NCBI RefSeq assembly: GCF_017591425.1
Contig: NW_024465434.1
Coordinates: 620,001 to 684,000, forward strand
Direction: 5' to 3'
Source: Ochotona curzoniae
Lineage: Eukaryota; Chordata; Mammalia; Lagomorpha; Ochotonidae
DNA: 64,000 nucleotides
In this document: piece by piece, positions 39,685 through 57,000 of the stretch
How the letters are laid out: every line of letters starts with the position of its first letter
How positions within the stretch are numbered: position 1 is the first letter of the stretch
Position numbers and translations under genes: made by a program
The notes under the pieces: model-generated
Database searches by the model: none
The model's input: the letters and a program-made list of their open reading frames with translations, nothing else
Told to the model about the DNA's origin: nothing

Positions 39685-40027
39685 AGCATGGACCAGGCCC
39701 CTCATGATAGCAAACGGCTGAAGTCGTCACCTTGCATGTGCCAGGGTCCCACATGGACACTGCCAGTTCTAACCCCAGCGCCACTTCCCATCCAGCTTCC
39801 TGCTTGTAGCCTGGGAAAGCAGTTGAGGATGGCCCAAAGCCTTAGGACCCTGCACCTGCATGGGAAATCAGCAAGAAGCTCCAGGCTCCTAGCTTCGGAT
39901 CAGCTCAGCTCCACCCGTTGCAGCTGCTTGGGGAGTGAATCAGCGGATGGCAGATGTTTCTGTCTCTCCTCTCTGTATATCTGCCTTTCCAATAAAAAGT
40001 AAATAAACAAAATCTTTAAAAAAAAAA
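39685..40027 (+). mobile_element. C-SINE
   Basis: accaggcccctcatgatagc start, gggaaagcagttgaggatgg, taaaaagtaaataaacaaaatctt tail. Confidence 0.88.
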
Positions 40028-40149
40028 TGAGCGTAGACCAATGTACTCAACATCCTCTCAAGCGAGAAAGCAAGTGAGCCACTCCCAAACACTGGCTTAA
40101 TTAGGTTTCTCAAAATATGTGATGACAAAGATCTGAGGGTCTTGTGAAA

Positions 40150-40190
40150 AAAGAGAGAAAGAAAGAGAGAAAGCAAGCAAGCAAGCAAGA
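40150..40190. repeat. simple repeat, GAAA then GCAA units
   Basis: agagagaaagaaagagagaa followed by agcaagcaagcaagcaag. Confidence 0.85.
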
Positions 40191-40224
40191 TTACAGAGAC
40201 ATAGTAACATAATTAACAGTCCTG

Positions 40225-40790
40225 TTGTTGAACCTAACTGTTCAGGCTGTTGGTTTGCAGGCGGTCGACCTTCCCCTTCCCCTCAGATTAGCACTGAACT
40301 ACAAAGGTTCTCTTGGCCTTCAGCCCAAGCACAGGTTTATCAGCACCTCTGCCAGGCAGCCAATAAGGTTGGGAAGAGTGACCACTGTGAAACAAGAACG
40401 CCTAACTTTGAAAAGACACCAAGAAGCCTCTTATCTGCTCCCTGTCTGCTGCGGCCTACTTCATTCCTAGGCCTGAACCTGGCCAAGATGGCTAACTACC
40501 AAGTATTTGCAACAATCACCTCCCCTGAAAATAAATCAGCAGACCTTATACCCAAAGGCTGTTTGTTATCATTGGATCATGGTTTTGCCCTCCCATCACA
40601 CATCTATACAACTGTCCGTAAAATACAGTTTTCCCTCAGTTGTAGGTTTTCACTTCTGAGAGCTCCTGTGTCACATAAATGTATATTAAATAAACGTCTA
40701 TTAAATATGCTTTTCTCTTGGTATGCTGTCTTTGTTGTAGGGACATCAGCAAGATGCTCACCAGGCTGACAAAATCTTTCCTGGGACACT
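40225..40790 (+). mobile_element. LTR-like segment, ERV1 type
   Basis: attaaataaacgtctattaa then gcttttctcttggtatgctg and tctttgttgtagggacatca resemble the poly(A) signal, R and U5 order of gammaretrovirus-like LTRs. No internal viral genes are recognised next to it, so it would be a solo remnant. Borders are approximate. Confidence 0.45.
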
Positions 40791-41089
40791 TCCTTATTCT
40801 GTTCTAAGCATTTAGGTTCCCCTGCAAGTGGTCCAGCGGACAATAGTTTTGCAAATTGTCTTTGAGATTTATTTTGTAAAGGTTTTGTGCCATAAAAAAG
40901 CAAATAATATTGTTTTGGCTGACCTAAGGAGAGAAGGCTCCAGATAGAAGGCGCTTATTGGCTCCCTCTGGCATCCTGTTTTCCTGTCACAAAAGTTTTA
41001 AGACTTGAATGTCAGGGGTGCACTTTAGCAGAAAGATTCCAGAATCTTGCAAAGATAATAAAAAGCATCAGTAACCAACAACTTGACCC

Positions 41090-41255
41090 TTGAAGCCAGG
41101 TATTTCATCCTGCTCTCCCATGTAGAAGCCAGAGGCCCACGGCTACTGCTTTCCTAAGCACAGTAGCTGGATTGGAATTAGCAGCTGGAATTCAGATAGC
41201 AGATGCCGGCAGAGCAAGCGGCCGGCTTACAGTGCCTCACCACAATGCTGCCACA
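41090..41255 (-). mobile_element. C-SINE fragment, antisense
   Basis: gctggattggaattagcagc, gcttacagtgcctcaccaca in reversed order. Confidence 0.4.
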
Positions 41256-41999
41256 GCCTGGTTGCAGGGCTGACAGTTGGTACTGAGGCCAGTTGACTTT
41301 ATCATGAGGACAATATTTCCTTTCATAGGGGAGAATATTCCTATTCCATACAACCAAGCAGCTACAAAGCTTCATTCTGGCTGAGACCTGAAAGAGGCAC
41401 CATCCTGTGTGAAGGGTTTTCAGTGTTTATCAGCATGAAGCCCACCAGGTCTAGGGCCCAAGCCTGGCCCTTACTTATTTGTTACCTTTTACATTCTGTT
41501 ACTATAAACTCCCAGTCAAGCTGACCTGGGAGGACCAGATTACTTTGTCACTGCAGCCGGCCTTCCCAGGACCAGCTTATGGAATTTTCTAAACTAATTT
41601 TGTAAACTAAATTTGAACAATTTAGTTACAGCCTCAATGGTTTGCCTGTTCTGATGAGCAAAGGTTCAATCGAATATGAAAAGGAAAAGAAAGACGTATT
41701 CAGTCCGGTTCCACCTGCACTCAAGTGGTAACAAGCAGTGGTTACTGAGTTTCAGCAGAGCCCACATTCTTTTCTTTAATCTTTTATTCTCATATTCCCA
41801 GACAAAAGAAAATGGAAAATAAAGTTGGGCACTTAGTATGCCCTCCATAAACAGCTGCTGATGCACTAGGCTGTATTTACAACACATGGGTTGGTACAGC
41901 CTAACCTTAATGTCAGGTAGCTTCTATTCACTAGTGTCTAGATTATAAACACAAAAATGGAAAATTGGTATTGATACAGTGAGCAGCTAGGTCTAGGGG

Positions 42000-42480
42000 A
42001 GCTGGGCTTCTGGCCTGTCCCACCATGAAACATCTTTCCCTGGCATTCTAAACACCCATTTCCCCAGCACACCCCTGTGTCTCATTCCGGGCAAGCAGGA
42101 GAGGGTCATGACAGATGACCACAAGGATATTAAACTTCACATGGGGGTGCCACAAAAGTCCCAGATTGACTTCACCCATGCCAAGAGCCACGTTCTCCTG
42201 CTCAATTAAGGCACCGACCCCTACCTCATAAGAGGTTGAGAACAGGGGAGCGCCTTCTTTCTGCCCCTTGTGGGGGGCTGGGGAACTATTCAGGTCCTCT
42301 CAGCCCCCTCTGGCCCACTCGTGAGAATGTTTCTCCCACATTCACATGTATACGCTCACATCTTTTAAATAAATCTTGTTTCCCCTTTGTGCACTTCACG
42401 TGTGTGCCGCGGATTGGAATTCTTATCTCTGAGGTGACGGGGGAACAAGATCCTGGAGTTAAAATTAAGGTGGCTGGCGC
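42000..42480 (+). mobile_element. LTR-like segment close to TYMS promoter
   Basis: ttttaaataaatcttgtttc (poly(A) signal), then cgcggattggaattcttatc and gacgggggaacaagatcctg resemble the R/U5 end of gamma-type LTRs. No coding remains. It ends about 310 nt before the first GC box of TYMS. Borders approximate. Confidence 0.4.
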
Positions 42481-42786
42481 AAATTGGTAAAAATCTGAAG
42501 CTGTCACTTTAAACCGGCTCCAGCTGCCTGCCTTCGGGGAGGGTTTGGGCGAGACGAAAATGTAAATCACTTGTTAGCCTAGCATCTCGAAATAACAAGT
42601 TTTTCAAAATTATTTCGTGTTGCACTAGCATTGTGACGATTGCTCCAGGTTCCTGTGGCTTACCCTCTAAAACTTTCCGACTCAATTGACGTTCCCCGGC
42701 CAAAGCACTCGGATGCAATTTTCAGGAATTTATCCTGGGTTGAGTGGGATCCAGAACCTTCTAACTGTGGATCCGGGAGTTTGTGC

Positions 42787-42960
42787 GGCTCCGCCCCCGG
42801 TCAGGCCCCGCCCCTCCCGCTTCCGCCCTTAATCAGGCCCCGCCTCCACCTCAGTCAGGTCCCGCTTCCTCCCGGCCCCGCCCCCAGGTCACGCTCCCAA
42901 CAGGCCACGCCCCCGGTCCACGCGCTCTGGAGAAGCCAAGGTAGGAGCAGACGCTGCCGA
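42787..42960 (+). promoter_or_regulatory. TYMS: TYMS core promoter: GC-box array, no TATA box
   Basis: At least six GC boxes or close variants (CCGCCC, CCCCGCCCC, CCGCCT) occur between 42791 and 42913. They are embedded in an irregular repeat whose units begin (t)caggccccgcc at about 42801, 42833, 42855 and 42901. I see no TATA box; CpG-island, Sp1-driven, multi-start transcription is the known TYMS mode. An Ets-like CCGGAAG lies at 42962-42968. Start sites cannot be read from sequence. Confidence 0.7.
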
Positions 42961-42986
42961 GCCGGAAGAGGCAGAGCTCTGGCGGC

Positions 42987-43028
42987 GGCGGGAAAGGAGC
43001 GGCGGGAAAGGAGCGGCGGGAAAAGAGC
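42987..43028 (+). repeat. three tandem 14-bp units with E2F-type cores in the TYMS leader
   Basis: Units ggcgggaaaggagc occur at 42987-43000 and 43001-43014, and ggcgggaaaagagc at 43015-43028 (one mismatch). Each carries GCGGGAAA (42988-42995, 43002-43009, 43016-43023), the reverse complement of the E2F core TTTCCCGC, on the same helical face modulo 14 bp. They end 68 nt before the TYMS ATG. E2F control of TYMS is established; three tandem sites are seen here directly. Confidence 0.85.
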
Positions 43029-43096
43029 GCCAGGAAGGGGTCAGGCCGCCGTGTCCCGCCCCCGCCGACCAGCAGCGCCTCCTGGACCTTCGCACC

Positions 43097-49974
<6,878 letters not shown>

Positions 49975-50730
49975 TGTGCTTTTGGAGTGGTTGTATTATC
50001 AGTCTAGGGACTGCGCTCAAGTTCAAAGTTCTTGCTCTAAGGGGAAAAAACTAGGTAAGAAATCTGTCTGACCTTTCTGTTATTACTCATTAACTTTAAA
50101 AAATGGTGCTATTGGCAAATACAGCCCTTAGTGTTTTAATAGTGAAGGGCTTTGAGTATAGTTAACTCTGAGAGGGAAGGAAAATGTTGAGTTTATCAAG
50201 AGGGGAGTGGGAATTATCTACTCTTAAAATATGTACATTTTAAGCCTATGTCTTTATGAAAAAAAGGTCAGTACTAGGAATTAATTCCTCCAAATCTGAG
50301 TGGAATGACATTGCCAATCATGGCTGCTACAGACCCTGGGAGGGAGCGAAGAGGCTCAGGAGGTGGGTGCCCGCCCTAGGGTGGGAGGCCTGGGTTGGTC
50401 ACGCTTTGGCCTGTTTCAGGTACTGGAGGAGGCGCTCTCTGCCTCTCAGACACCAGCGGAAATGTCTTGTGCCCTGTTCTCTAAAGGCTCAGACTGAGCA
50501 AGGAAAGGGGATGCTGGAGCACTCGGGGACTACTCAGTGGAAACTTCCCCTCTGTTGTACCACCAGCTCCCCTGTGGTGCTGGATGATTTCTATCCTGAC
50601 TTCTGACAGGTGTTAGAGGGAAAAAATGGAGATACTTTCCCAACAAATTATGCAACATATTGCTTATTTTTAAATATAGCTTCATGTCTAGGTCCCTGCA
50701 CTTGATAAAACTACATTTGGGAGAAGAATA

Positions 50731-50736
50731 ATTAAA
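50731..50736 (+). other. TYMS: candidate TYMS poly(A) signal (ATTAAA)
   Basis: No AATAAA is found on the + strand between the TYMS stop and ENOSF1 exon 51821-51902, apart from one in a SINE (~51525) and one at ~51771. ATTAAA here, 757 nt after the stop, is the best variant hexamer close to the gene. Use is unproven. Confidence 0.35.
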
Positions 50737-50784
50737 GAGAAGAACATGTATTGATTGGCTGAGACCATCAAGTAACAACGACTG

Positions 50785-50790
50785 TTTATT
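50785..50790 (-). other. ENOSF1: candidate ENOSF1 poly(A) signal
   Basis: tttatt on the + strand, so AATAAA on the - strand, is 130 nt after the ENOSF1 stop. A second hexamer ATTAAA lies at 50804-50799. The canonical signal and short distance make it a good candidate. Confidence 0.55.
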
Positions 50791-50919
50791 CCATGGGTTT
50801 AATGCCTTCATTAAGCTTGTCGTGATTGGTAGGATACAGGTCCATAACCCTCCCCCCACCCCTCCTATTTTTACAGCTATACCCAAGACATGTTGAGCTT
50901 TTATACTTGAACAAAGGTA

Positions 50920-51021
50920 TTAATTCTCATGAGCAGCCAAGAGTCTCTGCCAGACTTCACCAATCGGAAAGCGGTGCTTCTCCACAGAGTCCTCTTTCAT
51001 TTCCGTGGAATAGCCAGGAGC
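50920..51021 (-). CDS. ENOSF1: ENOSF1 last exon (coding part)
   Basis: 102 nt, acceptor tctcatctttgctag. It encodes [33 protein letters not shown] and TAA. No ATG-initiated frame shows it; it was found by reading the reverse strand for the family C-terminus. The stop is 946 nt beyond the TYMS stop on the opposite strand. Confidence 0.94.
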   Translation of the reverse strand, partial: APGYSTEMKEDSVEKHRFPIGEVWQRLLAAHEN

Positions 51022-54000
51022 CTAGCAAAGATGAGAGGGAGAGTGGTACCAACATCTGGTACCAAAACATGCACTTCCTGTGTTTCTGCTTTTAAATCTA
51101 AGTCAGAGGAATGTCATTATTTTGTAAATTTTAATTTTATTTGAAAGATTCAGAGGAAAATTTACCATCTGCAGGTTTACCTCCCAAATGCCCACCACAC
51201 AGGAGGCTGGAGCCGGAAGAAGGAACACATGGGTCTCCCGCGTGGGTGACAGGGACCCATGTCCCCACGACTTGCTGCCTCCTGGTATTCAGTCAGGACT
51301 GAAACCCACGTACTCCTAATAGATTCTGTTTCAGGAGCAGGGATGGGGGCCCCGTGAGCCAAGCTGTCAACATCACAGACGTGCCAGCAGTCCCAGCTCC
51401 TGCTTCTAGCACAGCCTCCTGTTAATGCAGCTGCCAGGAGTGCCGGAGGGCCTAAATACCTGGATGCTCCCCAGCAACATGTTGCAGGCATTTGGGGAGT
51501 GAACCAGTAGACCTCTCTCTTTTGCAAATAAAGTCTTTCTGAAAGCTCTGTCTCTTTGTCCCCTTGAACCTGATCACGACAACTGCATCCGTAACGACTA
51601 TAGTCAAAACCTTTTTAAAAGTTGCTAACTTGCTAGACGGTGTCAGCTTTGGTTTTCTGCACACTGCGTATGTTTTTAAGATTTTAACTATTGAGGAAAA
51701 AGCTAATCTGAGAGAATCCTCACCCAAGCTCTGATCTTTAGGCCTTAGGAATTTTTGATTCCTAAAATAAACTTGAACGGCATGGGCACAGGGCCACTGG
51801 CAGCCTGGACCGTGGCTTACCTTAGGAGGCATGTAGGAAGCATTCTTGATTGTCACAGGATACTTGAAGTGTTCATGCAATTCATCCACATACTCACACA
51901 TCCTAGGAGAAAGAATCAGTTTGGGACAATGACACCTGCAGTTAGGAAGTACCCCTGGTGATAAGCAGAGAGTAAGAGAAATGGCCAAGGCTGAGCCCTC
52001 CACCTCTGTGCTTCAGGCTTCTGAGACTACGATGAAATGGACCAAAAGTGTCCAACAGACATCCACTCAGACTTCATAAATATTCCAGTTACTTGCTTTA
52101 TGCCATACAGTAAGTGGATACATTAAAACGGTCAAATGCAGTTCCTGGTAGCCTAAATGATTCAGATGAACAAAGAGTTAAGAATCACTTCAATCTGTTA
52201 AGTTCTGTGTTGGCCACTTTCCAGTTTTGAGGGTGGCAAGAGACTTAACTTGCATGACCTCAGTCAGCTGTTAATGAGCCTGTGCCCAGTGCTGGGACCA
52301 CGCAAAGGAACTGGTGAGAAGGCCAGCCACGTGGACACTCGGTGGCTCACTGTGATGTGCTGTGTTCCCAGTCCCATGAGGGAGGACAGCCGGGCCTTGA
52401 GAATAAACAAAGTGGACAATCCACACAGAGAATGCACGTAATAGGACTGGAGTGTGACAGCAGGTGGTTATCACTGTCGGGCCTGCCTGAGCAGCACCAA
52501 TGCCCATAAGGCCTGGAGGCACCAGGGATGTGGGCTGGGGTCCTGGGGTTCCCTCTGACCCCTGGCTGGGCAGAACATCTTTGCAGTCCTGCAGGCAGGA
52601 ACTGAAATGAGGGGCCTACAAGCAGAACATCCAAAGGATGTTAATGTCCTTCATCACAGGCACAGAGGAGGGTCACTGGAAGGGAAGAGAAAAACATCCA
52701 GTCCCAAGCTGCATTTTCCAGATAAACCAACAGATTCAGACTCAAGCAGTGGCAGCATTGGGACTCAGGCCCAGGTGTCATTCCGTCCAAGCTAATGTTC
52801 TGCTCAGAGGCTAGCACAGCTCAGATACGCGAGGGCAGCACCCATCGGCTCGCCGCCCAGCCGAGCAGTCAGCAGTAACGCCCTGAGCGCCTCGCTGGAT
52901 CCCATTTCTCTCGCAGCCCAGCATTTGGTGTTTACCTTTCCATGCTATTTTTAGGCCTGCACTGCTTGCTGCTTGTGATCCTTCTGTGATAGTTAATTCC
53001 AGCAGCCAAGAAAAGCCTCACAAGCCAAGCTGTATGTGAGCAGATGCCTGGGAGACTCCTACATACTCCTTGGTGTGCTGGGCCTAAGAGAGGGGCAGCC
53101 GGATCGAGGAGGGCTTGTCGGGGAGAGGACAGGACAAGAGCACACGCACGTCTGGAGCCTGGCCTCATGTCGCTGGCCACAGAAGAGTTCTGCTTGTAAA
53201 CCCTGTCCCTAAAATGCTTATAAAAACAAAGTGAGCAAGCCACCAAAAACTTATCCTTCTGGAAGGAAAATTCTGTGGTGGTCTTTTTTTTAGTTTATTT
53301 AATTATTCATTTGAAAGTGAAAGAAGAATTTATGGAAAGATCTTTTGTCTGCTGGTTCACTCCCCAAATGGCAGTAACAGCCAGGGCTGCAGCCAAAAGC
53401 CTGGAACTACATTTTGATCTCCAATGTGAGTGGTAGGGCCATCCTCTGCTTTGTTCCCAGGTACACTGGCAGGGACCTGGATGTGAGCAGCCAGGACTCA
53501 AAACTGGCATTATGATATGGGATGCTGATGATGCAAGTGGTGGCTTAACCTTGTGCACAATACCACCAGAGCTAATGGTGGGTTTCTGTTATTGTCACAC
53601 ACAAAACTGGAAGCAGATGCCAGTGGTGTGGCATAGTGTATTAAACTGCCACTGGATCACAGGAGACCCAAAGGAGGCTCCTGGCTCTTAGCTCCAGCCT
53701 GGCCCAGCTCTCGCCATTCCCAGTGTTGGATACATTCCAGCATTCATTCTAGGCAAGGAACCAACAGATACAAGATCTTTCTGAAACCTGAACTTTTAAA
53801 TATGTAAACATTAAAAAAAAAAAAAAAAGCAGGGGGTGGGGGGTCGGGAAACCAACTTGGCCTTTGAGCTATACAGCATGCCAGGATTCCAAATATCGAT
53901 GAAAACAGAATTTTAAATGCTCCATCCTGGAGTTAGGCCCACTGCTGAAGAGAAGTGCAGCTGACGCCACGTGACTGACCTGTTTTTAAGGCTCCCGGAG

Positions 54001-57000
54001 ACTGCTATGTAGTCAAACATGATCAAGTGCTGAACCAGTTCACAGAGGCCAACTCCCCCAGCGTGGGGGCAGACGGGAACTGAAAGGAAGACAGACTGCT
54101 ATTTAACGCTGAGAGAGGAAGCGCTGAAAGAAATCCAGGCTTCTTCTTTGTGCCAGTAGATGACTAAATAATTCGTAAATGTTTAACAATGAAATTCCAG
54201 GATGAAAAGCATTGACGGTGGCTTGATTAAGGCTAAGTGGGAGTCAGAAAAAAAATAAAATGGCAAAGTACAGACTCAAGTGAGCTGCCAAGACTGAGAG
54301 GGAAACACGGGTGCCCCGGGGGGGGGGGGGCGCGCAGTGCCCTTACTTCCAAACTTCTTGGCCATCAGTAACACTGAGAGGTTCTCGTTGACACTTCCCA
54401 GCCTGCAGCTGTCAATCTGGAGAAACTGCAGGGCGTTTGCTTGGAGGAGCTGCTTGAAGATCACTCTGTTGTGGCACTGCAAACAGAATTAAAAACACCA
54501 CCAACGGGAGAGTCAGCCTTGGCCATCAGGCAACTGTTACTCAGATGTGGCCTTTGGGAAGCCTAGACTATTTCTTCTTTGTCATTGTGTGGCAGGAGGC
54601 GCTGTGATCGTGCAGGCAGCGACCTTGTCCCAGCTTTACAAATCTAATGGAGCTGTGTGAGTCAAACCATAGTCACAGCGGGTCGCCACGTACTAAGGAG
54701 TAACTTGTGGGTGGGCCGGGAAGCAGAACTTGAGGGAAGGAGATGGGGATGGCGAAGAGCAGGTGGCACCGACAGCAGCCCACAGCCACGCTGTTCCTTT
54801 TGCTCTTGTCGGGGGCTGATGGCCACAGGCCTTCGCTGGCACTTGGGCTTAGCTGATGAGCATCAGAAGCAAACGCTGTGGTATTTATTCCAGCTGGAAG
54901 CTGACTGTCTTAGAACCACTGCATGTCCTTGCACTGCATCGTGGGCAAAGCAACCCTAATCCTCCACCCTCACATGGCATCCCATATGAACATCGGCTCA
55001 TATCCTGGCTGCTCCTCTTCTGATCCATTTTCCTGTTTATGGCCTGGGAAAACAGTGGAGGATGGCCCTCTGCACCCAGTGGGGGACCTGGCAGAAGTTC
55101 CAGGCTCCTGGCTTCAGACTGCCTTAGCTCTGGCCATTGTAGCCACTGGGAAATGAATCAGCAGATGGAAGATTCTCTCTCACTGCTTTTCAAATAAATA
55201 AATCTTTTTTTTAAAAAACCCACAAAGGTGGGGGTAGAAACAGCCACAAAAGATGGTCTCTGACTGAGATCACAGCTCCTGCAGCCTGGGTGTTAACTGT
55301 GCCCAGGTGGCAGTCAGCACACGGAGCCCATGAAGACGCTACTCACCTGCTCCCCGGTGGCAACGCCGATTCCTAACGGGACCAGTGCCTGCAAGATGGA
55401 AGCAGCCTCGAGTTATTTCCCCCAGTTTTGAACTGCAGCTCCAAATGTTTAAAAATATTTGTAGCTGAGGAAGAAAGTGTTGCTGCTGTTGAACCATGTA
55501 AAGCTGAGACTGGCAGAGGGTACTGAGGGAACATGTGCGTGTGGGAGGACTGTGTCCGTGGGGAGGGCAGCTCACACACTGCCACCTCTTGCACGGTGTC
55601 CTGGCTGGGCTCGTCTCCTGGAGCCTGTGCACTGTCGGGGAGGAACTGGCAGGAAACATGGCCCATCAGCAGAGGCTCCAACCTCCCTGCGCCTGTCCTG
55701 GGGGTCACTGCTCCCTTGAAATCCCTTCTTTTTGTCTCTCCAATGATGTCCTGTCAGAATCTTGTTATTCTAGAACCTTCTCAAGTTTGTCAATTCCAAA
55801 GCTGTCACCTGGCTAAGTAGGTGGCCTCGGGTCTGACCTGACAGGTCAGGCCGAGCCTTGCGCACTGGCTGGACTGCGCTGGGAAGTGCTGGCATCGGCC
55901 GCTCTCTCCTGGACACAGCGCCGTGTTCTCTGTTATTGCACCTGCCACCTGCTGCCCTCCCCTCCTGCCTTCACTTGTCACTCCATGGGTGGGAGTCATG
56001 GTTTTTCCCTGGGTTTTCCTTCCCTTGGTTCAGATACTAATTTCACTGACATGACAGCCACCATTTTCTGAGGCTCCATGTGTGACACTGGCATCAAGGA
56101 TTCCTCATCACAGCCCCCACCAGCCCCGCGGTCCAGGTGAGAGAAAACATGTTTGGTATGAGAAGTGTCCCCAAGCTGGAGTCACTCTGGGCAGATGCTG
56201 CAGTCAGAGGTGGCCTCTGACTCAGCTGACTAAGCCGGCTTCGGAGCAAAACACGCTTCTCATGTGGGAGCCAACGTGCTGAGCCAACACCTGTCCTTGA
56301 GCAAAGGACAAGCCTTGGTTTCCTCAGTGCAGAAGGTATAATGGGACCAGATGGTCTTGAAGGCACATTTTTGTGCTAACATATTACGCTTCTTTAAGTT
56401 CCTAATTTAAGTATGTGGCCTTTTATCTCAGAAAAGGGGGAGAAAAGAAGGCAGCGAGGAGCAGGAGGAGAAGAGGCCCTTGCTTCGTTCTCTGCTGTAT
56501 GGGCATGGTCTGCTGGCACTGACCAGGTGCCAAACTATAGTTTTTCCAGCTGAATGCTTCCTTAGTCTGCTCCATTTCAGCCTCCCTCCTCCAAGTGTCC
56601 CCCAGTGGGCTCAAACAGTTGCAGGTCTGGACTCCACATCACTTCCTTCCTGCCCATTCCTCGCTTCTCATCTCCCAGGCTCAATCCGTTCTGTTGGGTG
56701 CTACTCCTCACAGCACCTGGAATCCCAGGTATTACTTCGCCATTCTGTCCTTCGAGAACAGTCCTTCACTCTCTTTGGCTGTACCTTCTTGGGGGACAGA
56801 CCCCATCATCTGGCCCAACTCCCTGCATTCCCTTGGATGACATCCTCATGGACCCCAGCCTGCACCTGCCACCTCTTCCTCGGATGCTGCTAAGGGATGG
56901 TATCTCATATAAGCCAAACCTCACTGGGTTGAAAGGCCACAGGAGCCTCTGAGGAAAGCACGACTGTTTCTGGCTCCTGTTCCTCCTGTCACCCCTGGCT

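Noticed and set aside
41461..41900. Possible gene between the LTR-like segments
   Set aside because: Only one 73-codon antisense frame without motif; no exon structure.
51452..52003. 183-codon minus-strand frame as one exon
   Set aside because: Only 51821-51902 matches ENOSF1; the rest is intron on both sides with good splice sites at the borders.
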